NCBI GenBank assembly: GCA_907165065.1
Contig: OU015541.1
Span: forward strand, 12,081,001-12,145,000
Length of the DNA: 64,000 bases
Origin: Caprimulgus europaeus
Lineage: Eukaryota; Chordata; Aves; Caprimulgiformes; Caprimulgidae
Direction: 5' to 3'
Shown here: one piece after another, positions 11,501 to 24,330 of the stretch
How positions within the stretch are numbered: the stretch's first letter is position 1
Layout of the letters: each line of letters opens with the position of its first letter
Notes under the pieces: generated by a model
The model's input: the letters and a program-made list of their open reading frames with translations, nothing else
What the model was told of the DNA's origin: nothing
Databases searched by the model: none
Program-made: the position numbers and the translations under genes

Positions 11501-13390
11501 TTGATGGTGTTTTTTAGGGGGGTGTTAGGAGGTGGAGAGGTGGATCAAAAAAGGGGGGAGGGAGAGCTACTTTAATGAATTATCTTTAGGCTAGGAGAAA
11601 AAGAAGAAACAAATGTAGGTGCTTATTGTGGATGAGGGTGAAAAACAGGAACCAGAATTGCTTACTGAAGGAAGATATTTGTTGGATTAATAGAAAAGAT
11701 CATGTGGATGAATGCGTTACACAGGCACTTCAGTATTTCAAGCTCAATTTGACCTAGATTTATGATTTTATTAAATCTTTAATTTTCTAAATTTGGTAAT
11801 TAATAAAAATAAAATCAAAGCTCTGTTAATGGCATTCACAGAGGGGGAATTAAAAGCATATCTGTGTTCCAGAGGGGAGCAGGGCTCTATTGCACCAGGC
11901 ACTGCATCAGATTTATACCTGAAAGAAGCAATGAGCCCATATGTACTAGCAAGCCTCACCAACTCTTCAGAGCAAAGATACTCACACTCCACATGGAAAA
12001 GAAATGGAATAGAATAAGGATGTACAGAGACAGACCACCTTTCATACTGGTATATCTACATATGCTCAATACATGAAGTATCAGATACTAGTCATCAAGA
12101 AAATACCCATCTTAAAGAACTTATGATCAGAATAGCTAAAAGACCAAAAATAAGCAAGAAGAAACTGGGAAGCAAGGTGGAAATGGGAACCAAGTGCCAC
12201 AGAATAATTTAAATTATAAAGAAAGCCTGTTGCAAATCCAAGCTGCAAGTTTACAGCCAGTCCAGGGCTTTCCAGGCAAGACCACTCTACCTTTCCATAA
12301 CCCAATCTGCTAAACACGTAACAACATACCATGCTTTCGACATAAGTAGCTCGAGTGAAGTCAATAAAGCTATTCACAAGTGTAAAGTTAAGCCTGAGCT
12401 TAAATACTGTGGTACTGTGATCTATGTTTGTAAGTGAAGTGTGGAACTAAAGCTAGTTTGTGTAAATAATCTGGAATTGGGCTATTTTTCACCATTTCTG
12501 TCAATGCAAAAAGCAGGTTTTTTCAGATAAGAACAACAGCAGCATTCACTGAAGGAACAAAAAGTAAATCCTCACATGCATTTTTAACTCACAGATGCTA
12601 AACTTTTTGGTAAAAACATTATGCCATGTTGGTAGGGAAAACACTCTTAGGCAATAAATAGCACATTCTGCTTTAATGATGAATAGCAACAAAAATAAAT
12701 TGAGGCTGAAGCATAAAATTTTGCATTTTTCACAAATCTGGAAAAATATGAACTTTTCTATTATTTTTGGCCAGTGGCCCAAACATCTTCCCTTCAGCCT
12801 TCAAAACAAACCCCGCTCTTACTGGGATTATCCAAACAGATACACAGATGAATCCTCTATTTCTTTGCCATAGTTTAGGTATTTGGCTCTAACAATTTTA
12901 GAGCTTAAGAATCTTGCATCAAAATATTTTTTCTACCTCTTCCCCTTGGCAATTTCAGGCAAATTGAAGATTTCCACGTGCATGGAGGGCAGGGGGAAGG
13001 AAGCATTTTGTTTCCCATCAATTTCATACAACTTTAAACATTTCAGTATGTTCCAGTGAAGCAGTGATTTGCTAAAGAGCCAGTTCAATACTGAATTACA
13101 CCTCCTGCAATGCTACAACACTTCCCAAGAAGAGTAGCTTAGGCACCCAAATCCCCTCTTTTTTCCCCCAAAGGCTGCAGTCCCCCACGAAGTGACTTTT
13201 CCTACCAGGCACCACAGTCCCCTTCTCCACTCTGCACAACACACTCGTGCCTCAACGTTACTAAACAGATTTTCTTCTCCCCAGTCTGACTCTTATCTCA
13301 AAAGTTCGTAAGTTATTATTTCCCTCCAGACCTGTAGCACACACAGACCCTACTCATGGTCAGGTGTTGAGCAAACAAACAAATTAAAGA
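11501..13390. other. Unique AT-rich sequence, no gene recognised
   Basis: Begins with a G-rich stretch (about 11508-11570) and continues as AT-rich sequence. All open frames are short and compositionally random. No repeat family is recognised. Confidence 0.45.
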
Positions 13391-14225
13391 GATGAGGCAG
13401 AGTCTAGTCTTGACTTTTCACACACGATACAAACCAAGGTTGGGCTCAGATCCGGTGTCAGTGTGTGCCAGTGACTACCTGCTCAGCCGCAGCAGCACAT
13501 ACCTCAGAGCCAACACGTACCAAGCACCATGTTTTCAACCACATAAAAGACTTTGGGATGAATATGGGAGCAAGCTGCGCCTGCTGCTGTTGAGGCAAGC
13601 ACACGGGGAAGCAGATGGAAACTTCCTCTCAGGGAGCAGCCAGTTCCTGATGCCTCGGCAGCCTGATGGCTCCTTCCCAGCACACCCAGTCTCCTCATCT
13701 CCATCTCCCACTGCTCCCCAGGGGCAGGTCAGCACTGAGAGGCAGGGACAGGCCTGAGGGCACCTCCCAGCCTCCCCAGACCCTCCATCCATGTACCCCA
13801 CTGGGCCTGGGGCTCTGCACCAGCCCCAGGCCTGAGCAGCATCTCCCAGAGCACTGGGGCTGCTCCCTGGGGAGGGTGAGCAGGAGATGGGGGTCCTCAG
13901 CCCGGCTGAGCCCTCAGTGACAGGGCACAGCCCTGCCCAGGCAAGCAGGGCATGGTGGGACAGCCAGGCCACTGACCGCACTGTCAGTGGCAAGGTGACA
14001 AATCCACCCTGATGTCTACCCAGGGAACCTGGGATATTCAGGCATGGCAGGGAACCAGACCAGGCAGGGTCCTGCCACAGCTCAGCCGAGGCCTGGTGCC
14101 AGGGCCAAAATGGAGCCCCAAGCCCCTGACTGGGGTACAGGCTGGATGCCCCAGGGGACTGGCCGGGTCTGACAGAAGTCACCTACATTCCCCAGCTGCC
14201 AGCATCAAACAAGGCCACTAGATCC
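13391..14225. other. GC-rich patch with long unrecognised frames on both strands
   Basis: Composition changes sharply to GC-rich with many CCCAG, GGGCA and CCTGG words, unlike the AT-rich flanks. Stop codons are rare for that reason. The minus frame 13535-14182 reaches 215 codons and the plus frame 13392-13757 reaches 121. The 215-codon product is rich in serine, proline, glycine, leucine and tryptophan with no domain or splice context that I recognise. CpG is not especially abundant, so this is not a clear CpG island. It may be an old GC-rich repeat or a GC-biased patch. Confidence 0.4.
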
Positions 14226-14495
14226 AACATTTCCTTCCCAGAGCCAAGAAATCCTCAGCACGTGCTCTAAGCCTGAGGGGATTAGGAGGTTTGAGACCAC
14301 CGAGTCAGTTCACCAAGAAACTGTCTTTTAGCAGTTTGAGCTCCGTAATTCCAGCCACAAGAAACATAACGTGTTGAAGGGAAGAAAGCGGTCAGGAAAA
14401 CTGGTTTTCTAGCCTTACATGCACACACACCATCTGGCTTTGCTTCCCAGCAATCAGGCCCACTCCAGCATTTCAGTTACTGCCTCTTGCTGCCC

Positions 14496-14575
14496 ACAGA
14501 ATCATAGAATGGTTTGGGCTGGAAGGGACCTTAAAGATCACCCAGCTCCAACCCCCCTGCCATCAGCAGGGACAT
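14496..14575 (-). mobile_element. CR1 LINE 3'-terminal fragment
   Basis: About 80 bases of the CR1 terminus in minus orientation. The plus strand reads ACAGAATCATAGAATGG, then TTTGGGCTGGAAGGGACC, then CCAACCCCCCTGCC. The match stops near the GGGACATGATCC segment, so only the last part of the 3' UTR was inserted or kept. It has no coding content. Confidence 0.93.
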
Positions 14576-17500
14576 GATCCCCTTCTCTCGATGGAGGGAA
14601 GGGAAACCTGCTCTGTTTGGGGGCTTCATCCCCCAATGAAGGGCTCAAACTCCGTAACAAGGACCCCTGAAGATGCCTGCACAGCAAGGAAGCAGCTAAA
14701 TCCACTTCATACAGTACCACAGCACTAGAAAGAATGGACTGACTACCTACAGCACAGACCTGGTGTGCCAGTAGAAGGCTGTAACATCTCAGAGCTCATT
14801 AGGAAAAGAAACGTCTGTGCCACAGTACTGTGATTAGTTGTGTCGCTCCCTTATTCCAACACAGGAGCACCACCTCCTCTTTCCTAACATCATTTATGCT
14901 CATCCCCTCACATCTCCTAACTTTTTGTAGGGTTGGTTACAAAGCAAACATACCTTCTCCCTGACCTCATAATCCAGTCAAGGGAGCCAACATGTCCAGC
15001 AGACACCATCTTGCTTAAGCACAGCTCACCAGTACTGCAGGCATCAAATCAGCTTGTCAGTTCATAAAGCTGGATTGCTTCACCCAGTGCAGCCCCTTAA
15101 GGTTTTTGGCCTCAGACAAGTTTGTTCAGGGTATTTTCTACAACTACAGTATTGTTCCTGGCCATACACTGTCCAATCTACTTATCAATATCTCAAGAAA
15201 TGCGGACTCCGTGACTACTTCATGAAGACTCTTTGGTAGCCAGTAAGGCACAGTGCCAGCAGCTTTTCCTTGATATTCAGTCTAGCTTTCCCCTTTGATT
15301 TAAATCTATGATTTGTGTTACCACCCTTTTGCTATCACTCTGATTAAAATCTCTCACTAAAGTCATCCCAAACTAGTAACAGCCAGAAGAGAAACCTCAT
15401 AACAAACTGTATAATAGTACTTGACATTTTCTATACTGGGACAAAGCCAGACCCTTATCCCTCTGAGCAATGTGGGGAAGGGCTGGGTGATCCTGACATC
15501 TAAGTTTCAGACCTCTCCATCTCTCTAAAAGGAAGGTATTAGATGTTTTCATATGGTCCCAGTTACACAGGGGCCAGATAATACAGTCTAATGATTCCTC
15601 TGAGCTAATTAGTGATGCCTTAGGGTATGTTTCTAACTAAAATTCAAAACCCAGGAAAAACCCAGTCCCTCTCCTCCCAACCCTCTTGTGCTTACTCGGC
15701 TGCATCAGTCCAGATCTGCCATGATAGCTCGAGGTAACATTTTGAGTTTCTTCCCACTTTTTAGGTATCTAAGCATACACTAAAACACACTTTAAAAATA
15801 AAGTTGTAAAGCTGGTTGCTTAGATTCATTAAGCACCAGGATTCATGTCATCTCTGATAATGTTTTATACTCAGCATTTTCATATGCCCTCTATTTACAT
15901 TTCTAAGCATGCTATAAATATCTGAGATATGTATACAGAGAGCTGGCAGGCCAGCTTTTACCCACAGGCCTCTTGCCCCTGTGGAAGTCATTCTTCCCAA
16001 AGGACAGCCTGACATTCTGGGCAACACACAAGACCTTTTTATTTGATGTATCATCAGTTCATGTTGGCTTTTACTTTGTCTTATTTTATATTTCAGCTTG
16101 TAATTGTAGCAGCAATTTTTGCATGTTCCTTAATAAATCTTACAAAGGAATCTGTCTGTGCTGCCTTTCATCAGGGTAAAGCCCCACTGAAGTAGTGTCT
16201 ACACAAAAACCGTTAATCAACAATTTTGGAAGGATGCATACCTTAATCTCTACAAGGATTATCAGCTGGTAGCCAGAAACAGGTACCTGAAGCCAGTAGC
16301 TGCTTAAAAATATTAGAACTGAAGTGTGAAATCCAGGTGTATTTCTAGAGTCAGTATGATGCTACAGTCATGAGACATCAAATTCTAAAAATTCCAGTCT
16401 GAAAAAAGGAGTTTCCTTTCAGGATGGCCAGTTACAACCACAGAAGGAGAAAGCAGTTAGCTGTCAAAAATGTCACTTTCCCAGGTGTTGTTGCATAGAT
16501 GGGCTACCTCACACAGCCAGCGTGCCCAGTGTCACAAAAACCTGACTTGACACTAGCTGTAGGTCAGCATCACAGGCCTTTCAGAAAATACCTTACAGAA
16601 TAAAAATAATAAAATTATCAAATACTCACAAAACTGTTTGTAAAGATAGTGGAAAAAAATAAATAGCACATTTTAATAACCATTGATCAAGTACATCCTA
16701 GAAATTCAAATCATGACAGCTACTGAGGTCTTCAGTATGTGGAAACAGGCCCTTCCCAGGGGAGGAAAAAAGAAAAAATATATAGAATATAAAAAATTCA
16801 TACTCAGAAGTTCTAGATCTTAGTCTAAGATCTAAAGCCACTATCTCACAGTTTGTTAGAAATTCATTTACTATGTTTAAGATGACAAGTTTTATTACAT
16901 ATGTTGAAACTACACATAAATTATATAATTACAGCAAAACCAGATCTCTCTATGTACAACTTAAAGACCCTATGGCTGCAGTCCAACTCCTTGTTTTCCA
17001 GTCAGATACTGAAGTTTCTAAATTAATGACTTATTTTAGAAAGGTGTTAGACAAAAGCAGTTTTCCTGTATATTATTGTGCTCCATAGTTAATATTATGT
17101 AAGAAAATAATTCTTTCATAAATCTATGTCAAAGTATGTTAGGAGTGCTAATTTAAGTTACATATAACAATTATCTCACTCAAAGTGTAAATAAAGTTTG
17201 GTTTTGATAAGCAAGTTATCCAGGCAGCTCCATCTATGCCTTTTGCCAGTCACAAGTTTGTATTTATTCTCAACTTCTTCACAAGAAATGAGAGAACTGT
17301 CCCCCACATATTCCAAATCTCTAGATCTTTTGCCTATCACCAGATTCTGAAGACAGTGATTTTTATTTCAAAAGCTGCAGCACAGATTTAGAAATCCTGG
17401 ATGTTTCAGCTTCTCAAGCTCTTCAGTTTCTCATGAGACTAAGACTCTGCTACAAAATATCCTAAGCAATTTAGTGCACAAGAACACTTATCAGTCATGG

Positions 17501-19986
17501 TTTAATATTAGAAGTTGGATAAAATAAATCTCACCTATCACTATAATCAGATCCCTATGCCTACTGTGTAGGCATCTTAAAAAAGCACTTAAAAGCCACA
17601 GAGATGCTAGTAACAAGTTCAGTTTTCCAAATACCTAATTTACCCAGCAGGCACAAAGGGTGCTCATAAGCTCCAATGGAAATACCAACAACAAACCAAC
17701 TACTACAGTCTCAGAGCATCCAAAGCTGAGACTCTGGCCTTAGTTAAGTTTTCCCCAATTGTTGTATTTCTGAAGTAAGGATGGACGTGCTCATCTCCTG
17801 CACAGCGTTGATTTAGAGTTCAGCAGTTCCCTGGAAGCTTCTGGGGACAGATATCTGAACAAAACACATTCTGAAAGACATTTAGCATTTCTTCTTATAT
17901 TTCTTTACATTTTTTTCCTCTTTCTGAGTGAGATATCCGTACAGATCACTTAAGATGTGAGATAAGCCATACACACTTAGCCTAGCAAGAAAAAAGAATA
18001 TGGAAGAAAACTAGGAAAATGACAACAAATTAGTGACTATATAAACACTGAATAAAATTCTTCCTTTGTTCAGGAAGTGTCTGTCCAACGGAAACTCTCC
18101 TGTTCAAAACTGGTGTCATCTTGAATGCCAAAAAGGGAAGAAAAAGTCATTTATAAAACAATTAGAAATAAGTTTTCAGCCTTGGGGGTCTTCCTCAGGG
18201 CATGGTGAAACTAGGACACAGCAAAACTAAACTACATCCTGTTCTTCTTTAGCCTAAGGAAGGCCCCATGGTCAAAATGCCTTCCCTAATCTAATTTTGT
18301 ACTTTTGACAAACAGGTTGACCCTTCCCCTGCTAATTACTGTTCTGCAAATTGTGACATTGCACCAAGTTTGTCCCTTCATTTTTAGAGGTCACAGACAA
18401 TGTAAAGCATTTATCCAAGCCATCTTCAAATCCCACACCTTCATTTATGGCTGGAATGAACAACTCCAACGTGCACTTTGGGAGAAGGGGGAAGATATAT
18501 AACTCAACTCTCCATTGCCTTTCACTTCTGCCGACATCAACTCTCCTGGGCAGGAGGATGAAATGCTACTGTTCCAATCTGGTAGGAGTCTCCATAACCA
18601 GATAAGACCAGCTAAGGTGCAAAGCAATGGAGAAAAGGACCAAGCAATTTGAGGATGTCACCTGTAAAAAGAACGAACAGTTTCTGTCACACAAGTTTAT
18701 TGCAGTCCAGAAGTGTCTACAGTAGCTGTGGGCATATAATATGATGTGCAAGGCTTTTATGAATGGGACCCTTGTGGCTTCTTGTCAGAAATGAATCTGA
18801 AGTGATGACAGAACATTTGTAAGAAGTCTGTCCTGGGATGCTGAAGGACTTCCATAAGGAATCATCTTGAAGATTGGGCTCTTGAGGCCTTCAGTCAAGG
18901 GGAGTCCTTCCAAAAATGTTGAAGGTTTTTGGTAAGGAGCAACACAGATACTCACTCTCAGAAATACTGAAGGAGCTGAACTGCTGGGCATGAAATCTTT
19001 GCATATCCCAGAGTTACAGAAGTGTACAGGGTAGGTGACTGGCCAGACAGCAGGTTGGGCTCTGGGGAAAAACAGAAAAGGAAAAACAAGGAAGCCCACA
19101 CCTTCACACTGTTGCTACTAATGGTATCACTGTCAAAAACCATGGCAATACTTTGTCTGCTGAGGGGTTAATTTGACTCACCAAGTACATTAACAACTGG
19201 CATAATTTCTCTCTATTTATAAGTTTTCAAAAGACTACAAGAAGAAACTGAGGAGGCTCCAGAGGGTCTCCTCCCACTTAGGCATTGCTGAGAATGGGTA
19301 AATCTGCAAAGTGTAGTTTAAATCTGCTCAGCTCCTGTTCACACATGTCTACAAAGATACTTCAATACAGCAAACTCTTCAAGTCAGTCTTCAGCTGTGG
19401 TCACACAGCAACCTTCTGCCTAGTCCCTACCCTGGAGAAGCAGCTGTTATGGCTTGAGAGGTCCCCTTGCACTTAGACAAAGTTGTTGATATACTCATAC
19501 TTTTTTTTTTTAGTTTGGAGTTTTAAAAAAGTTATTCTGAAGGGAGTCCACTGTAAGTTCCAGTATTGCAATATTTAGTGGTCCTTCAATACTCTGTGCC
19601 CCAAGAAGCCGGTAAAAGCATCTGTAATGTGTCTGTAGAACTCTGCTACCAACTTAGAACACAAAAAGAGCCTGCATCCCAATTGACCAGAAATATGGTC
19701 ATCTTGCCAAATCAAAAAGTATAAAAGTATGAAAAACGTTCTCTTTGCCCTTGGCCTGGGTGTTGGAGCAGAGCACCTGGCAACAGAATCTTCTCCAAAA
19801 GAGGGAATTTGTCCTGCAGAGGCTTCAGCATGAGCTGCTCCAGCTCAGATTAGCCAGCTGTGACCTACCCAGTAGTATTAATTGTTATTCATCTCTCAGC
19901 CTGGTACCTCCAAAATGCCCTTCAGGCTTTTTTGCTCGGCTAAGTTTTTTTGTTTGATTGGTTTAGTGTTGGTGTTTGGGGGCTTT
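14576..19986. other. Long unique AT-rich stretch, no gene recognised
   Basis: More than 5 kb without a recognisable gene or repeat family. Open frames are short on both strands. A poly-T run lies near 19501-19511. I see nothing else I can support. Confidence 0.4.
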
Positions 19987-20034
19987 AAAAAAAAAAAACC
20001 AACCAAAAACAAAACAACAAACAAAACACAAAAA
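19987..20034. repeat. Poly-A and A/C-rich tract
   Basis: A run of 12 A followed by CCAACCAAAAAC-type A/C sequence. It is of the same style as the tracts at 1852 and 20259. Confidence 0.85.
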
Positions 20035-20258
20035 TTGTGGTGAGGAAGGGTCCATCTCCCCACTCACCCCTCTGCTGCACCCTTTTTCTACTCTGGCTCA
20101 TCACCATTTGATTTCATGCTCACAGTCAGTGTGACAGCATCCCTGTTTCCAAATTGTCTATACCTGAACTTGTTGGAAGCTGTACAGCATCCTATTTTCT
20201 TTAAAATGAGTTTATTATAAGAATAAGCAAAGGATGACCCTGTAAGAAAGGCCTTTTT

Positions 20259-20300
20259 AAAACAAGAAAAAAAAACAAACAAAAAAAAACCCAGAAAAAA
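20259..20300. repeat. A-rich tract
   Basis: Successive A runs separated by single C or CCC, on the plus strand. It is low complexity and not attached to a recognisable element. Confidence 0.8.
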
Positions 20301-22139
20301 TGAAAGTTGTTCCTGGTTCAATTGAAGAAATCAGTGTGAGCCTACTCAGATACACTCCCTGTCTATAAAATGACTATAACATTTGCCACTCTCACAGGGA
20401 GGCCTGATGACATGCTCATTAGTGTTCCTAGAGCAATTAGAGTTTGGGTGAGAGACTACAATGAGAAGACAGAGACATCTCAAGTGGATAGATTTCTGCT
20501 GTGCCTCAGAGCAGTTGCAGCAGAGCAACACCCACAGGAGATTCAGACTCGAGCACTGGGGAGGGAAGGCAATGAGAGAACGCTGCCTGAAAACAAGAAA
20601 ACTAGACAGAAAGCAAGTTAGCTCTCTGCCTTTGAAGGGAACAGAAATCTCCTCACCTTCACAATAAAAATATGTGCATTGATATCAGCCCTGGGAACGC
20701 CAGTGAACCTAAGGGCTATCCTTTCCCTATTTTCCAAAACAACAGTGGGGTTTCAGGAAGGAACATTTTGTCTGAGGCACTGAAGAGAAGGTCCTGCAAG
20801 GCAGGTGCCACTCAACCTTGCTCCAGGTGATTCAAACCCACCCTGGCCCTTTTGCTGCGTTAGGAACTGTGTCCACCACGACCCCTCGCCACGGTGCTGT
20901 ATCTGCAGCACATCAGAGGTCCTTCCCAATTGGCCTTGTAACAGAGACAGAGCTCTTGCCACAGCATCTCCGCTACCACATGACTGTCGAGAACATATGC
21001 CTGATTTGATTTTAAATATAAAGCACGTTCCTTTTAATTGAAACTTTGTGCCTGAAACGTTTATTAAGGTAGACAGCGATGCGCAGAGAAGCAGTGGTAG
21101 AAATTGCCCTCAGGCTGATCCTTCCTAGCCTGCCATTAGGTGTTGTTACACTTAATTGTTGGTGAAGGCAACTTAGTACATGATCACATTACTTTCACAT
21201 TAAACCTTTCCTTTGACACAGGTTCTTTGTTAGAGGCAGAACCTTCAAATCTACTTGCACAGAGAGAAGTATCTTAAAACCAACAGGAGCTTTACAAGTA
21301 GCAGAAGTTACCAATGTTGTTAAGAGGTCTGCAACTCACAGAGATTAAAGCCAGGAGACATCAAACAGTCATCAATATAACAAATATATTTGCCATTTTT
21401 TGTTTTCACACCTTTCACGCTATGGTCTGTAGAAAGACCTATTCTCTATGCCTAAAAGACTCAGACCAATAACTGTCCAGGAGCATCAAATTTAACAATG
21501 AAAGAATCCTTATAAATTGTAAAGTGTTCAGGGACTTTGTAGTGGATGTTGAAAAAGCCATAATTACACAAACAATAATTTAAAAGAACAATATGCTGAT
21601 CAAAAAATATTTCTGTTTAAAAGAAGATTAAAAAGCAACATTTAAAAAGTCTAAAAGCCTGGTAAGAGGATGCTAATGGAATAAACAGAGTATCAACAGA
21701 TAATAACTAAGCTATATATTTTTAAAAACCCACCAAAACCCCTATACACAAGCATATACTTATTGCCAAATACAGAGCATAAAACTGTACATGAAAATGC
21801 TGAAAAGGCAGGAATGTTTCACAGATAGTTTTGGTCAATATTTGAAAAAAAAAAATACATCAATGTATATACACATCCCTTACATGCTATAGCTAGATTA
21901 GAGAGTTGAACAAAAGAATTATGGCTTTACTTGTTTTAATCAGATTACTTACCATCAGGCAACTAAGCTGCCTGCATTATCTTCGGCTGTCTGCCAAGGG
22001 TTAAAAAAAAAAATTAAATCAACAAGTCAAGATAACAGAGACCAAAGAGTTTTAAAGAAATAGTGGACTATTAACTTTTCAATACATCATGGAAAACAAA
22101 CTCATAAATGCCAAAAGTTGCAGGATTGCCAACAGAATT
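20301..22139. other. Unique sequence, no gene recognised
   Basis: Short chance frames only. The last few hundred bases may belong to the decayed CR1 that becomes recognisable at 22140, but I cannot align them with confidence. Confidence 0.4.
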
Positions 22140-22640
22140 TCAATTTGAAAAGAGTTAGGGATGGCTCCAGAGAACTGTGGACCTTCTAGCCTAGTCTTCA
22201 TAATTGGCAAAATAATACAATATTTATTCAGGAACTATCAAAGAATCGCAGACTAGAACTGCAATTGCGATGTTTTGTGGAAAATTGGTTTAAACAAACC
22301 ACGTTTATCTTTTTTTTGGTAGGATTACAAGTCTGATTGATAGAGGCAGCTGTGATAATAAAGCAGACTTGGACTTCTCCAAGATTTCTGACTCAACTGT
22401 ACCTAAACTCTTACTTAATGCCCTATATTCTAGTCACCAAATGGATTAAGTGGTACACTGACTGACCTCAAAGTGTAGCTGTTACTGGAGAGCTACCAGG
22501 GAGTACAGCAGTTGCACTGAGACTGGTTTTTGGTCCAACTCTGTTCAGTATTTGTCAATAAAGTTAGCAGAGGACAAAGACTGGAGTGGTGGAAAGTTCT
22601 ATTTCTTTGAAGGTTGGTATCAGTAGTGAGAAGGCAGTTA
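22140..22640 (+). mobile_element. Ancient CR1-family LINE remnant, reverse-transcriptase region
   Basis: A decayed plus-oriented piece from the middle of CR1 ORF2. The line of resemblance runs from AGAGAACTGTGGACCTTCTA near 22169 (the segment before the RT core). It continues through GGTAGGATTACAAGTCTGAT near 22318, AAATGGATTAAGTGG near 22439 and GGTCCAACTCTGTTCAG near 22531. It ends at AAAGTTAGCAGAGGACA near 22561, where the catalytic FADD box of CR1 would lie. That box is no longer intact and the frame is broken, so the copy is dead. It comes from a different part of the element than the remnant at 9526. Confidence 0.7.
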
Positions 22641-24109
22641 TCATTAAAACAAAGTATGAGTTTTTCAGGGCAAAACACTTCTAGAGAAAAATTATTCCTC
22701 ATTCAGACTCACCTCCCATGTTTTTTAAACATTATGCCACCACAGCTTTTTGTGATCATTTAAGAATATACCTCAGTATTTCCAAATTTTGCCTTTCCCT
22801 CTAAAAAGTAAGAATATTTGCTTCCTTTTGCACAAATCTCACCACTACTGTTGCTACAACACCTGAAAGACATAAAACTGCCCAGCACCAGTGCTGCTCT
22901 ACAAACTGACTAAACCTGCCTAGATTTTATTGCAGATAAGAAACACTGTCCTCTGCTAACTTCTGATGCTGTATTCAGTCACAACCATTCACAGCACTGC
23001 TGCAAACAGCAGGTTTTGGTCTTGTATTTCCATAGAAGTACAAAGCAACGGTACACACACTGGCAGCGACCTCAGTCATGAGTTACCAGCACGGCCAGTC
23101 TCACCATAGGGCTCACACTGGGAGCTGCCCTCACCCCATTTACACCAAGTGGGCTTGGGGATCAGTCATCCAGCCTGCTTCCTTCTCCTCAAAGTAAAGT
23201 CCTTCTAGGTACCAGCCTCGCCTCTCATTATAGGCAGTCAAATTCAGAAGTAGCCTCGAGGGGCACTGGAAGGAAACCATGGGATGTTAGGGAGCTGGGA
23301 CCAGCCTGAGGCCCACATCTGGGTGTACACACCCTGCAAAGGGAAGAGCTTCCAGACTCAGGCTGAACTGCTGCCAGAGACTGAGGGGAGTTTTCAACAG
23401 GAGTGGCTTGCAGGTACAGCTTTGAAGGTGATATCTCTTCAAAAGCCCACTCTAAGATTTTAGACTTACATGTGCTGATTTACATTGGACAGAGTAGTGA
23501 TAAATAAGAAGCAGGTAAATTCATCTGTTTGCTGCACATGGAAAGCATTTATACTCTATATCAAGCAATTATTAGAAATAGATAAGATCTGTTGAGGAGA
23601 GCCCTCTCTGACAGCAAACTGCCTTTCCTCCAAATACCTGTGTTGGCAGCTTTTACAGCTTATCCCAAAGCCCAGATAAGGCTAACATCTGCTGTAACAT
23701 AGCGACCAATTCTTTTTGAGCAAGCTATTTAGTTTGCTAGCATACTGCAAGGAGACCCACCAGCAATTTTACTACACAGTTCCTTGGATTGAGATTTTTT
23801 TTTTTCCCTTGTGCAAAGGCAAAAAGAGTCAGTTTGAATTTCCACAACTCCTCGTGCAAAGCATTACATGGCACCATCTTAGCCAAACATAACCCATTTT
23901 CCCAAACATGCTCACCTTTGACTAACACAGCTCTGCATTTCCTGTGCCTACATCCTTATGAAGGAGAGGGCAGGTAGGTAAGATGACTTCAAGGAGAAGG
24001 AACTGCTGAAACCGTCACTAAGGTCCCTATAAATATTCCCCGTGGACCTCATTACACATTTGAGCAAACATTACCTTCACTCACACAGCTAAATTTCCTG
24101 TTTGCTTGG
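22641..24109. other. Unique sequence, no gene recognised
   Basis: Mixed composition. A moderately GC-rich segment spans about 23040-23400. No open frame or repeat is recognised. Confidence 0.4.
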
Positions 24110-24330
24110 CTGATCAATTCCTCATCAAATTTTAATGTGGGGTTCAGGCCGTCTGTGGCGTTTTAATTAGCCCTAAGATTGCACAGCATTGGAGGCAAAG
24201 CGAAGAACAACCAAAGTCCCCTCTGCCTGGATATAAAGGGAGGGGGTTGGGGAAGAGGAGGAAATTAAAAGGCCAAGAACTAATTAGCTCTTGTTACTAG
24301 GTTAAGCCTGCTCTCTAGTGGTCACATCAC
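24110..24330. promoter_or_regulatory. Candidate enhancer with two TAATTAG homeodomain words
   Basis: TAATTAG occurs at 24164-24170 and again at 24281-24287, each with a short G/C-containing flank. Between them lie a GGATATAAAGGG TATA-like word and purine-rich sequence. TAATTA cores are typical of homeodomain binding sites. No coding frame is supported. The enhancer call is inference from site density. Confidence 0.3.
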
